Positions 1 to 6,916 of a stretch of DNA of 35,059 nt are shown in pieces (within the stretch, counting starts at the first letter, position 1; each line of letters begins with the position of its first letter). The position numbers and the translations under genes are program-made. Origin of the DNA: Streptococcus henryi DSM 19005 (GTDB taxonomy: Bacteria > Bacillota > Bacilli > Lactobacillales > Streptococcaceae); assembly GCF_000376985.1 (NCBI RefSeq), contig NZ_AQYA01000022.1, positions 1-35,059 on the forward strand. Reading direction: 5' to 3'. The notes under the pieces were generated by a model that did not search any database, was not told the DNA's origin, and saw only the letters and a list, made by a program, of their open reading frames with translations.

Positions 1-189
1 CTCTCGTATCTACGCCAAACGGAAAATCGATGTCGAACCCGTTTTTGGCCGATTGAAGAGTGTTTTTGGCGTTCGCAGAGTTCACGTTAGAGGTAATCAA
101 GCCGTCCAAACGGAAGTCGGCTTCCTCTTCATGAGTATGAATCTCACAAAATTGGCCAAGAATCTAGGCTCAAAAACATCACATACTCA

Positions 190-251
190 AAAACCACACA
201 GTGATTCTTTCATCTTGATTGTTTTCGAGACGGAAATCACTGTGTGGTTTT
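190..251. terminator. Bidirectional hairpin terminator, 17-bp perfect stem
   Basis: AAAACCACACAGTGATT (190-206) is exactly complementary to AATCACTGTGTGGTTTT (235-251) with a 28-nt loop. The stem ends in T-rich tracts on both strands, so it can terminate both the transposase remnant and the convergent phosphatase gene, whose stop is about 35 nt away. Confidence 0.7.
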
Positions 252-261
252 ATTTTGAAGC

Positions 262-279
262 TAGTTTTTGCCCAGCCTC
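262..279. repeat. IS-end-like sequence
   Basis: The stretch TAGTTTTTGCCCAGCCTC is, read on the other strand, nearly the same as the left end of the element at 6564 (16 of 18 positions). GAGGCTGGG-type ends are common on streptococcal insertion sequences, so this is probably the terminal repeat of the IS whose transposase remnant lies at its left. Confidence 0.5.
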
Positions 280-285
280 TGCTTG

Positions 286-1098
286 TTATAAAAAGAGTTC
301 TTCAAGTTTTTTTGCGACACCATCTTCTTCATTCGTGTGGTTCAACTGTTGGTCAGCATAGGGTAGAAGTACTGAGCTAGCATTTTTCATAGCATAGCCT
401 GTTTTAGCTAACGATAGCATTTCGGTGTCATTATGTTCATCACCAAAAGCGATGAGATCTTCAGGCGTTTTATTGAGGGCTTTAAGGAGATAATTAAGCG
501 CGAATGCCTTATTGACCCCCTTAGGTGAAAACTCCAAGATGTTCATAGGACCACCCCATGAATCAATTTCCATTTCATTATTGAAATGCTGGCGCATCTC
601 TTTAGCCAATGCATACTTATCCTCGTGACGTGTTTGCATAAGAAGAGCATTTGGGTTTTTAGTGATTTTATTGGTATCTAGATGCATGTTATCCGTAATT
701 TTTTGAACACCAAAAAGTTCTGGATTGATACGCTCAGGATTATCCATTGTGATAAAGAATTTTTTTCGATACTCACTGGCGATGAAATCAGCTTCGAAGC
801 TGTCTTTTAATTTCAAAACATCCATTAAGTAACTTTTATCAATGGTAACGCTGCGCTCAAAGTCCCATTTTTTTCCTGGTACATGCGTCAAAGCACCATT
901 GAAACTGATCATAGGCGTTGTCAGACCAAGACGTTCATAATGATCAGCTGCCATTGTATAGGGTCTGCCAGTTGCGATAACAACAGAGTGTCCCTTATCT
1001 TTTACTTGGTTGATAACATGAACGGTATAGTCTGAAATAGTGTTATTACTGTGTAGCAAAGTTCCATCTAAGTCAATGGCAATTAATTTTTTTCTCAT
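286..1098 (-). CDS. Cof-type HAD-IIB family phosphatase
   Basis: A 270-residue haloacid-dehalogenase phosphatase of the Cof/YidA group, expected to hydrolyse small phosphorylated metabolites or cofactors in the cytoplasm. Visible motifs are I (DLDGT, D9 and D11 as nucleophile and acid/base), II (VVIATGRP), III (SPKGVNK lysine) and IV (GDEHNDTEML), with the large C2-type cap between II and III, so it should be active. The start chosen is the ATG at 1098. An in-frame TTG 15 nt upstream is rejected because its next codons are the promoter TATAAT itself. The ATG has no Shine-Dalgarno and sits 6 nt after the -10 hexamer, so the mRNA is probably leaderless. The gene stands alone and converges on an IS remnant. 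A second member of the same family lies at 22962. Substrate unknown. Confidence 0.9.
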   Translation of the reverse strand: MRKKLIAIDLDGTLLHSNNTISDYTVHVINQVKDKGHSVVIATGRPYTMAADHYERLGLTTPMISFNGALTHVPGKKWDFERSVTIDKSYLMDVLKLKDSFEADFIASEYRKKFFITMDNPERINPELFGVQKITDNMHLDTNKITKNPNALLMQTRHEDKYALAKEMRQHFNNEMEIDSWGGPMNILEFSPKGVNKAFALNYLLKALNKTPEDLIAFGDEHNDTEMLSLAKTGYAMKNASSVLLPYADQQLNHTNEEDGVAKKLEELFL

Positions 1099-1104
1099 AC
1101 AAGG

Positions 1105-1132
1105 ATTATACAAAATTTCTTCTTAAAAGCAA
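1105..1132 (-). promoter_or_regulatory. Promoter of the Cof-type phosphatase (leaderless)
   Basis: On the minus strand a perfect -10 TATAAT (1110-1105) lies 16 nt from a weak -35 TTGCTT (1132-1127). Counting 7 nt from the -10 places the transcript start on the A of the ATG at 1098. Confidence 0.6.
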
Positions 1133-1214
1133 AGAATCACCTTTGGAAAAATGAAAAAATTACCTAAAAATTCTTTTTCTTATGAATAATTTGAAGATAA
1201 TGCAAGTCATAGTA

Positions 1215-1223
1215 TGGTATAAT
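1215..1223 (+). promoter_or_regulatory. Extended -10 promoter of first DUF1361 gene
   Basis: TGGTATAAT is a consensus extended -10 with no good -35 at the usual distance. Its predicted start near 1230 excludes the upstream ATG at 1182 as the translation start of the gene that follows. Confidence 0.6.
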
Positions 1224-1253
1224 GAAACAGAGAATGAGAGGTTTCAATCACGT

Positions 1254-1838
1254 ATGCATAAAATTATTTTTAGTCATATTTTTGTCTTGATTATTTTATT
1301 TGGTATTTGGCAATATAACCCTTCAGTTGAGGGAATAATGAGAACGACTATTTTTTCTCTAGTAGCAATTGAAATGGGATTTTTGGCTTATTATTCAAAA
1401 AATAAACTGTTCAGAGTACTGGCCATACCAGTCTGGTGTTTTTTCTACCCTTATACTTTTTCTGCACTACTTGGGGTAGCAAATGTGTCTTGGGGTGGAG
1501 ATGCCATCTGGTCGGTTGATGGAATGAAACCTTTCACGGTCTATCTTGGTAGTCTTGTTTTCGCTTTGGTTGCGGGAACATTGAGCGTACAATTGATATT
1601 AAAAAGTTTCAAATTAAATCTTTATGTTCAACTTGTTCTGATGCCTATAATAGCATTGCTAGCAACTTTTTCATTGCATGTAGCGCGTGTTACAAGCATT
1701 GGTTGGGGTGACTTGCTAGCAAGTCCCATTAATTTTATTAATGAATTAATTTCTAGTATTACATTGGCAAATGTTCCTTTTGTAGTAGGACTTACTGCTA
1801 TACAAATGATGATGTTAATCTTACTTGGAGATGAATAG
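1254..1838 (+). CDS. DUF1361-type membrane protein (diverged copy)
   Basis: A 194-residue protein with about six hydrophobic segments and almost no soluble part. It aligns along its whole length with the next gene: WCFFYPYTFSALLG against WLFFYPNTFYMLTD, and FSLHVARVTSIGWGDLL against FAIHIGRYARLNSWDIF. The second copy carries the conserved DUF1361 signature; this copy has lost the NTFYxxTD and GRxxRxNSWD residues, so it is a diverged paralogue. The start chosen is the ATG at 1254: it follows a GAGAGG (1236-1241) and lies downstream of the predicted transcript start, whereas the longer frame from 1182 begins upstream of the promoter. It has its own promoter and terminator. The family has no settled biochemical function. 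Confidence 0.75.
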   Translation: MHKIIFSHIFVLIILFGIWQYNPSVEGIMRTTIFSLVAIEMGFLAYYSKNKLFRVLAIPVWCFFYPYTFSALLGVANVSWGGDAIWSVDGMKPFTVYLGSLVFALVAGTLSVQLILKSFKLNLYVQLVLMPIIALLATFSLHVARVTSIGWGDLLASPINFINELISSITLANVPFVVGLTAIQMMMLILLGDE

Positions 1839-1848
1839 GAATCTTTAG

Positions 1849-1879
1849 CTGGTTTTCTGGAATAGAAAATCAGTTTTTT
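1849..1879 (+). terminator. Rho-independent terminator after first DUF1361 gene
   Basis: CTGGTTTTCT and AGAAAATCAG form a 10-bp stem (one G-U) around a GGAAT loop, followed at once by six T. It starts 10 nt after the stop. Confidence 0.8.
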
Positions 1880-2184
1880 GATGCTCAAATCTTTGGCAAG
1901 CACAGACAAAGATTTGAGCAAATTTAAATTTGACCTTATTTTACTATTTAAATAGTAGAAAAATTCTCTTTTATGAAACAAATATATACTTTTGTGATAG
2001 AAAAATTTTGAAATCCTTTAATAGTTTGTAGGGCTTGTGATTGTTTTTGAAAGTTGTATTAAGGAATTTTAAGGGAAATTTGCTACAATATGGAATAAAA
2101 TGATTAAATAGAATATAAATTTATTATTGTCATTTTTCAATATTATTTTGTTTGTATGGATGATCGATTAAGAAGGGAGATTTC
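1880..2184. other. AT-rich intergenic region with a 13-bp inverted repeat
   Basis: No convincing gene is present. GCTCAAATCTTTG (1883-1895) and CAAAGATTTGAGC (1907-1919) are perfectly complementary around an 11-nt loop, but no T-tract follows on either strand, so this is not a standard terminator. The rest is strongly AT-rich up to the promoter at 2081. Confidence 0.5.
2081..2089 (+). promoter_or_regulatory. Extended -10 promoter of second DUF1361 gene
   Basis: TGCTACAAT fits an extended -10 (TGn followed by TACAAT). It would give a leader of about 90 nt before the ATG at 2185. Confidence 0.45.
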
Positions 2185-2799
2185 ATGTTAAAAAAAATTG
2201 GATTTGTTCATCTTTTTTTCCTTATCATTGCTCTGGGGATTCGTTATTATAACTTATCTGGACCAGATTTAATTTGGAATATGATTTTGGCACTTATTGC
2301 TTTAGACTTTGCGGTTGCAGCTATCTATGTAAAGAGGAGAAGTTTCAAAATAGTTTTGGGACTGTTCTGGCTTTTTTTCTATCCTAATACCTTTTATATG
2401 CTAACAGATATTGTTCATATGAGTTTTACAGACTCTGTTTTATGGGATAAGTGGAGTTTAATTCGGTACTTACTCTATGTTTCAAGTATCTTATTTGGTG
2501 TACTTTGTGGGATTGAAAGTGTTAATCTTATGACATCCTTATTGAAGTTGAAAAATTATTTTTTGAGACTTGTTTTTATAGGTGGTCTATCTTTTGTATC
2601 CAGCTTTGCTATTCATATTGGACGATATGCCAGATTAAATTCTTGGGATATTTTTACCAGACCTAAGCTGGTTGTAGATGAATTATTAAGTGTCGTTAGC
2701 TGGGATGCTCTGCACTTTGTTTTAGGATTTACCTTTATGCAGGTTCTTTGTTTAGTATTTTTAGATAATAAATTTAAAGTTAAAGGCATTGAAAAGTGA
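2185..2799 (+). CDS. DUF1361 domain membrane protein
   Basis: A 204-residue integral membrane protein with about six transmembrane stretches, starting just after the N-terminus (FVHLFFLIIALGI). It keeps the family signatures FFYPNTFYMLTDIVH (near residue 70) and HIGRYARLNSWD (near residue 145). The start is supported by AAGGGAG 6 nt upstream of the ATG. It is a tandem paralogue of the preceding gene, with each copy having its own promoter. The promoter of the following purine permease gene overlaps its last codons. Function unknown; nothing in the neighbours ties it to a pathway. Confidence 0.85.
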   Translation: MLKKIGFVHLFFLIIALGIRYYNLSGPDLIWNMILALIALDFAVAAIYVKRRSFKIVLGLFWLFFYPNTFYMLTDIVHMSFTDSVLWDKWSLIRYLLYVSSILFGVLCGIESVNLMTSLLKLKNYFLRLVFIGGLSFVSSFAIHIGRYARLNSWDIFTRPKLVVDELLSVVSWDALHFVLGFTFMQVLCLVFLDNKFKVKGIEK

Positions 2800-2817
2800 A
2801 CAAACTTTTGGTAAAAT
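2789..2817 (+). promoter_or_regulatory. Promoter of the purine permease gene
   Basis: -35 TTGAAA (2789-2794), 17-nt spacer, then an extended -10 TGG-TAAAAT (TAAAAT 2812-2817). The -35 overlaps the stop of the DUF1361 gene. The predicted start is about 2824, immediately before the palindrome at 2827. Confidence 0.7.
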
Positions 2818-2826
2818 AATATTGTC

Positions 2827-2844
2827 GTTCGGGAAAACCCGAAC
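2827..2844. promoter_or_regulatory. Inverted repeat GTTCGGG-N4-CCCGAAC at the permease transcript start
   Basis: A perfect 7-bp inverted repeat with an AAAA centre lies at about +3 to +21. It contains two inverted CCGAAC cores, the core of the Gram-positive PurR box. The two cores are only 6 nt apart, closer than the usual 16-17 nt, and the A/T flanks match the box only partly, so PurR binding is a suggestion. It could alternatively act as a hairpin at the mRNA 5' end. Confidence 0.5.
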
Positions 2845-2881
2845 AAAATAAATTTTACCTCACAAGGAGAACTAAACTTTC

Positions 2882-4303
2882 ATGGAAAAGTTTTTTAAAT
2901 TGAAGGAACATGGTACCACTGTCCAAACAGAGGTGACAGCAGGTTTGACAACCTTCTTTGCAATGTCGTACATCCTGTTTGTTAACCCATCTATGCTCGC
3001 ACAAACGGGAATGCCAGCACAAGGTGTCTTCTTAGCAACAATTATCGGTGCTGTAGCGGGTACTTTGATGATGGCACTTTATGCTAATCTTCCTTATGCT
3101 CAGGCACCAGGTATGGGACTTAACGCTTTCTTTACCTATACAGTTGTCTTTGCCCTTGGTTACACTTGGCAAGAAGCACTTGCTATGGTATTTATCTGTG
3201 GTGTTATTTCTTTGATTATCACAGTTACAAAAGTCCGTAAGATGATTATTGAGTCTATTCCAACAAGTTTGAAGTCAGCTATCTCAGCTGGTATTGGTAT
3301 TTTCCTAGCTTATGTTGGGATTAAGAATGCAGGTTTTTTACATTTCTCAATTGATCCTGGTACATATACAGTGACTGGGGATGGTGCTGCTGAGGGGCTT
3401 GCTTCAATCAACGCAAGTGCTGCGGCAACTCCAGGTTTAGTTTCTTTTAATAATCCTGGCGTCATCCTAGCTCTTATTGGTCTTGTCATCACAATTATTT
3501 TCATTGTTAAAAATATTCGTGGTGGTGTTATTCTTTCAATCATTGCAACTACGATTATTGGAATTTTCATGGGAGTTGTTGATCTCGGAAGTATTAACTG
3601 GGCTGCTACTAACTTGTCAGCTTCATTTAAAGATTTGCAAAGTGTCTTTGGTGTAGCTCTTGGTAGCCAGGGTCTTGGTTCTCTTTTCTCAGATGTATCT
3701 CGTTTACCAGGCGTTTTTATGGCTATCTTAGCATTCTCTCTAACAGATATTTTTGATACTATTGGTACACTTATTGGTACTGGTGAAAAAGTTGGTATCG
3801 TAGCTACATCAGGCGATAATCACGAGTCTCAAGCTCTTGATAAGGCACTTTATTCGGATCTTATTGGTACAACACTTGGTGCGATTGCCGGTACTTCAAA
3901 CGTAACAACTTATGTTGAATCTGCTGCTGGTATTGGTGCTGGTGGTCGTACAGGTTTGACTGCTTTGGTTGTTGCAGGTCTATTTGCTATTTCAAGCTTC
4001 TTTAGTCCACTTGTTTCAATCGTTCCAACACAAGCGACTGCCCCAATTCTTATCATTGTTGGTGTTATGATGTTGTCAAATCTTAAAAACATCAAATGGG
4101 ATGATATGGCTGAAGCAGTTCCAGCTTTCTTTACATCAATCTTCATGGGCTTCTCTTACAGTATTACTTACGGTATTGCTGCTGGTTTCTTGACTTATAC
4201 TTTGGTAAAAGTTGTTAAGGGAGAAGTGAAAGATGTTCATGGAATTGTATGGGTATTGGATATCCTCTTTATCTTGAATTTCATTAGCTTAGCTATCCTC
4301 TAA
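2882..4303 (+). CDS. NCS2-family hypoxanthine/guanine permease (AzgA/PbuG-like)
   Basis: A 473-residue polytopic membrane protein with 12-14 hydrophobic segments, expected to import hypoxanthine, guanine or adenine by proton symport. The N-terminus (TEVTAGLTTFFAMSYILFVNP), QAPGMGLNAFFTY near residue 80, and a late acidic SLTDIFDTIGTLIGTG motif are characteristic of the AzgA branch (PbuG/PbuO) rather than the UraA/PbuX branch. Length is typical. The start has a Shine-Dalgarno (AAGGAGA, 2864-2870) 11 nt upstream. Single-gene unit with its own promoter and a CCGAAC-containing inverted repeat at the transcript start, which fits purine control. Exact base specificity cannot be read from the sequence. 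Confidence 0.9.
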   Translation: MEKFFKLKEHGTTVQTEVTAGLTTFFAMSYILFVNPSMLAQTGMPAQGVFLATIIGAVAGTLMMALYANLPYAQAPGMGLNAFFTYTVVFALGYTWQEALAMVFICGVISLIITVTKVRKMIIESIPTSLKSAISAGIGIFLAYVGIKNAGFLHFSIDPGTYTVTGDGAAEGLASINASAAATPGLVSFNNPGVILALIGLVITIIFIVKNIRGGVILSIIATTIIGIFMGVVDLGSINWAATNLSASFKDLQSVFGVALGSQGLGSLFSDVSRLPGVFMAILAFSLTDIFDTIGTLIGTGEKVGIVATSGDNHESQALDKALYSDLIGTTLGAIAGTSNVTTYVESAAGIGAGGRTGLTALVVAGLFAISSFFSPLVSIVPTQATAPILIIVGVMMLSNLKNIKWDDMAEAVPAFFTSIFMGFSYSITYGIAAGFLTYTLVKVVKGEVKDVHGIVWVLDILFILNFISLAIL

Positions 4304-4335
4304 AAAATCATATAAACTTTTTTTAAGGATAAAAT

Positions 4336-4376
4336 AATAATATTAGGGTTGTTCTTGTGGCAATCCTTTTATTATT
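4336..4376 (+). terminator. Hairpin after the purine permease
   Basis: AATAATATTAGGGTTG pairs with CAATCCTTTTATTATT except for two internal mismatches and one G-U, with a 9-nt loop. The T-tract is part of the stem, so termination efficiency is uncertain. Confidence 0.45.
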
Positions 4377-4429
4377 GTGAGGTTTATAATAGGAAATGAT
4401 TATAAAGTAGGGCATAGTCATGATAAGGC

Positions 4430-4458
4430 TTGGAACAACGTTTTATTTTTGATATAAT
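4430..4458 (+). promoter_or_regulatory. Promoter of tsaE (leaderless)
   Basis: -35 TTGGAA (4430-4435), 17-nt spacer, -10 TATAAT (4453-4458). The tsaE ATG begins 7 nt after the -10, so transcription is predicted to start on the start codon. Confidence 0.75.
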
Positions 4459-4464
4459 AATGGC

Positions 4465-4908
4465 ATGTTTTATAGCCAAAATGAAGATGAGCTGATAGCA
4501 ATTGGTTTTCGGATTGGTCAAAAGCTGCAGGCAGGTCATGTCCTGGTTTTGACAGGAGATCTTGGTGCAGGAAAGACGACCATTACTAAAGGAATTGCAA
4601 GAGCTCTTGAAATTAAACAGATGATTAAAAGTCCGACATATACCATCGTTCGGGAGTATGAAGGACGTCTACCGCTTTATCATTTAGATGTTTATCGGAT
4701 TGGGGATGATCCCGACTCGATTGACTTGGATGACTTTCTTTATGGGGATGGTGTGACTGTCATTGAGTGGGGTGAGTTACTTAGCTCGGATAGCCTTGAT
4801 GATTATTTAGAAGTTTTTATCGATAAGCAAGACGATGGGCGAAAAGTATCATTTGAAGCACACGGGGTAAAAAGTCAGCTACTTCTGGAGGACTTGCAAA
4901 ATGGCTGA
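4465..4908 (+). CDS. tsaE: tRNA threonylcarbamoyladenosine biosynthesis ATPase TsaE
   Basis: A 147-residue P-loop ATPase that works with TsaB and TsaD to make the t6A37 modification on ANN-decoding tRNAs. Walker A is GDLGAGKTT (31-39), followed by the family motifs SPTYT (56-60), HLDVYR (73-78) and EWGE (101-104). Length is normal. There is no Shine-Dalgarno: the ATG lies 6 nt after a perfect TATAAT, so initiation is probably on a leaderless mRNA. An overlapping ATG at 4460 is in another frame. The 3' end overlaps the GNAT gene by 8 nt, and tsaE-GNAT-LCP is a compact three-gene operon found widely in streptococci. Confidence 0.95.
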   Translation: MFYSQNEDELIAIGFRIGQKLQAGHVLVLTGDLGAGKTTITKGIARALEIKQMIKSPTYTIVREYEGRLPLYHLDVYRIGDDPDSIDLDDFLYGDGVTVIEWGELLSSDSLDDYLEVFIDKQDDGRKVSFEAHGVKSQLLLEDLQNG

Positions 4909-5422
4909 GCAGGAAGTAGTTATTTGTGAAGCTCAACTTGAAGATGCTTCTGGATTAGCTAAATTACTTGCTCAAGTTACCGCGGAAACAGATTTTATAA
5001 CGAGTGATGATGAGGAAAGTCAAATGACGGTAGAAGAAGCCATGAGTTTTATTCAGAGTCGTCAGTTGTCTGATAATCAGATTTGTTTGGTAGCTCACGT
5101 AGGTAATGAACTTGTTGGTGTTTTGAATATTGCTGCTGCTTCTTCTGGTAGTGTTAGTCATATAGGTGATATTTTTGTCGCAGTGGCTAAAAAGTATTGG
5201 GGATATGGCCTTGGTCAGTTTTTAATGGAAGCTGCGATTGATTGGGCTGAGCATAGTGGCATAATTCGTCGATTAGAGTTGACAGTTCAAAAACGGAATG
5301 AAAAAGCCGTTCACATTTATGAAAAGTTTGGTTTTAGGGTAGAAGGCATCAAAGAACGCGGTGCTAGAACAAAGGATGGAGAATTTCTTGATGTTTACTT
5401 GATGAGTAAGCTGATAGATTAG
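4901..5422 (+). CDS. GNAT family N-acetyltransferase
   Basis: A 173-residue acetyl-CoA-dependent acyltransferase. The acetyl-CoA loop is KYWGYGLGQFL (motif A, near residue 103-113), and the C-terminal motif B is NEKAVHIYEKFGF followed by RVEGIKERG, typical of RimI/RimJ-like GNATs. The N-terminal half is more variable. The start overlaps tsaE by 8 nt and the stop abuts the LCP gene, so translation is coupled on both sides. The substrate (protein N-terminus, amine or other) cannot be deduced. Its fixed place between tsaE and the LCP gene is conserved in the genus. Confidence 0.88.
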   Translation: MAEQEVVICEAQLEDASGLAKLLAQVTAETDFITSDDEESQMTVEEAMSFIQSRQLSDNQICLVAHVGNELVGVLNIAAASSGSVSHIGDIFVAVAKKYWGYGLGQFLMEAAIDWAEHSGIIRRLELTVQKRNEKAVHIYEKFGFRVEGIKERGARTKDGEFLDVYLMSKLID

Positions 5423-5430
5423 ATGAATAA

Positions 5431-6552
5431 ATGACTATTGGAAAAAAAATATGGCTAATGTTAGGTGCGATTTTCCTAACAACTATTGTAGCATTGGGAA
5501 CTTACGTGACCACTGCCTACAACTTTTCAACAAGTGAATTAGCAAAGACTTTTAAAGATTTTCAGACCTCTGATACAAAAAGCACTGCTATCGAACAAAC
5601 TAAGCCCTTCTCAATTCTTTTAATGGGAGTTGATACTGGAACAGGTTCACGTACTGATACTTGGACAGGGAATAGTGATTCTATGATTTTGGTGACAGTA
5701 AATCCAAAAACAAAGAAGACAACCATGACCAGTTTGGAGCGTGATATCTTAATCGGATTAACTGGACCAGATGATAATGATATGAACGGTGTTGAGGCAA
5801 AACTTAATGCTGCATATGCATCAGGCGGAGCTCAGATGGCAATCATGACTGTACAAGATTTATTGGATATTACGATTGACCAATATGTTCAAATCAATAT
5901 GCAAGGACTAGTTGACTTAGTTGATGCGGTTGGTGGCATCACGGTTACAAATGATTTTGATTTTCCAATTTCAATTGAAGCAAATGAGCCTGAGTACACA
6001 TCGACTGTTGAACCTGGGACTCACCATATTAATGGAGATCAAGCCTTGGTTTATGCTCGTATGCGTTATGATGATCCTGAAGGAGACTATGGGCGTCAAA
6101 GACGTCAACGTGAAGTTATTCAGAAGGTCTTGGCAAAAATCTTAGCTTTAGATAGTGTCAGTTCTTATCGTAAAATCTTATCAGCTGTAAGTAAGAATAT
6201 GCAGACTAACATTGAAATTTCATCGAAAACTATCCCTCAGCTATTAGGCTATACAGACGCCCTTAAAACAATCGAGACTTATCAGCTCAAGGGTGAGGAT
6301 GCAATGATTAATGAAACCTCATACCAGATAGTAACTTCGGAACACTTGCTTGAAGTACAAAATACGATTAAAAGTGAGCTTGGTTTGGATGAAAGCGAGG
6401 AATTAACAACATCTGCCGTTCTTTATGAGAATCTTTATGGTTACTCTTATTATGGTTCAAATGAAGCCAGTGTTAGTTATGATGACTCCGTGGGTTCTGG
6501 CTATTATGGTGATGCCAGTCAGTCTTATGTGGATCCGGCTTACGGTTATTAA
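5431..6552 (+). CDS. brpA: LytR-CpsA-Psr (LCP) family cell-wall ligase, BrpA-like
   Basis: A 373-residue membrane-anchored LCP protein, expected to transfer lipid-linked glycopolymers to peptidoglycan outside the cell. A short cytoplasmic N-terminus and one transmembrane helix (about 6-28) precede the LCP domain: ILLMGVDTG (62-70), a TSLERDI strand (100-106) and an Arg-rich ALVYARMRYDDPEGDYGRQR segment near 205-225 that binds the pyrophosphate lipid. The last 45 residues form a tail rich in Tyr, Ser and Gly with several acidic residues, which the LCP domain does not need. The gene position after tsaE and GNAT matches brpA of S. mutans, hence the symbol. The start lacks a strong Shine-Dalgarno but lies 9 nt after the previous stop; an ATGAATAAATGA mini-frame bridges the two. 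Confidence 0.9.
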   Translation: MTIGKKIWLMLGAIFLTTIVALGTYVTTAYNFSTSELAKTFKDFQTSDTKSTAIEQTKPFSILLMGVDTGTGSRTDTWTGNSDSMILVTVNPKTKKTTMTSLERDILIGLTGPDDNDMNGVEAKLNAAYASGGAQMAIMTVQDLLDITIDQYVQINMQGLVDLVDAVGGITVTNDFDFPISIEANEPEYTSTVEPGTHHINGDQALVYARMRYDDPEGDYGRQRRQREVIQKVLAKILALDSVSSYRKILSAVSKNMQTNIEISSKTIPQLLGYTDALKTIETYQLKGEDAMINETSYQIVTSEHLLEVQNTIKSELGLDESEELTTSAVLYENLYGYSYYGSNEASVSYDDSVGSGYYGDASQSYVDPAYGY

Positions 6553-6563
6553 TATTTAAGAAT

Positions 6564-6694
6564 GGGGCTGGGCAAAAACTCAATTTTTAGCTTTTCTCTT
6601 AAAAATTGAACAATAGAAAATGGCTTAGAAACAACGTTTGTTGAAGACGTTATTCTAAGCCATTTATGATTTTCAAGACTGTTTGCTAAGCCCC
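6564..6694. mobile_element. MITE-like 131-bp element, possible LCP-operon terminator
   Basis: The ends GGGGCTGGGCAAA (6564-6576) and TTTGCTAAGCCCC (6682-6694) are inverted repeats matching at 11 of 13 positions. Inside are two perfect stems: TCAATTTTTA / TAAAAATTGA (6580-6609) and AAATGGCTTAGAA / TTCTAAGCCATTT (6618-6665). Five T follow the right end, so the whole structure or its base stem could terminate the brpA operon. It has no coding potential. No clear target-site duplication is visible. The left end resembles the IS end at 262-279. Confidence 0.5.
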
Positions 6695-6916
6695 TTTTTG
6701 GGTAAAAAGAGGCTGGTAAAAAAACACAGCTTTAAGAGTCTGGAGATACTTTGTCTTGAAGAAATTTCTTACTCTCAACCGAGAGACGGCAAGCCGATAG
6801 TGACAATGTATCAAAGCTAATTCATTCGACTATATTTAGAATATAATCGATATGCATTAGCTTAGCGGGAATTCCTTTGCTTTTTTCAAAGTTCGAACGG
6901 CCCTACTAAACCTTTC
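6695..6916. other. Non-coding remnant region between MITE and repeat copy A
   Basis: No gene can be supported. A second IS-end-like GAGGCTGGTAAAAA occurs at 6709-6722. The rest has stop codons in all frames and reads as decayed insertion-sequence DNA. Confidence 0.4.

Larger units (their letters stand above)
2..361 (+). pseudogene. IS transposase, C-terminal remnant
   Basis: An open frame enters from the left edge and reads RKIDVEPVFGRLKSVFGVRR followed by a GFLFMSMNLTKLAKN segment. This is the C-terminal catalytic end of a DDE transposase (the E of the ExxFGxxK motif, then the Arg-rich and hydrophobic tail), most like the IS1182 / DDE_Tnp_1_6 group. The family assignment is from memory of the motif. 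The upstream part lies outside the window, so completeness cannot be judged. The frame runs past a hairpin and past an IS-end-like sequence (262-279) and overlaps the 3' end of the convergent phosphatase gene, so the original stop has probably been lost and the residues after about 60 are not genuine transposase. It marks an insertion or remnant at the window edge. Confidence 0.7.

Noticed and set aside
2818..2881. Purine riboswitch before the permease gene
   Set aside because: The leader from the predicted start is only about 58 nt and contains one short hairpin; the three-way junction of a purine aptamer does not fit.
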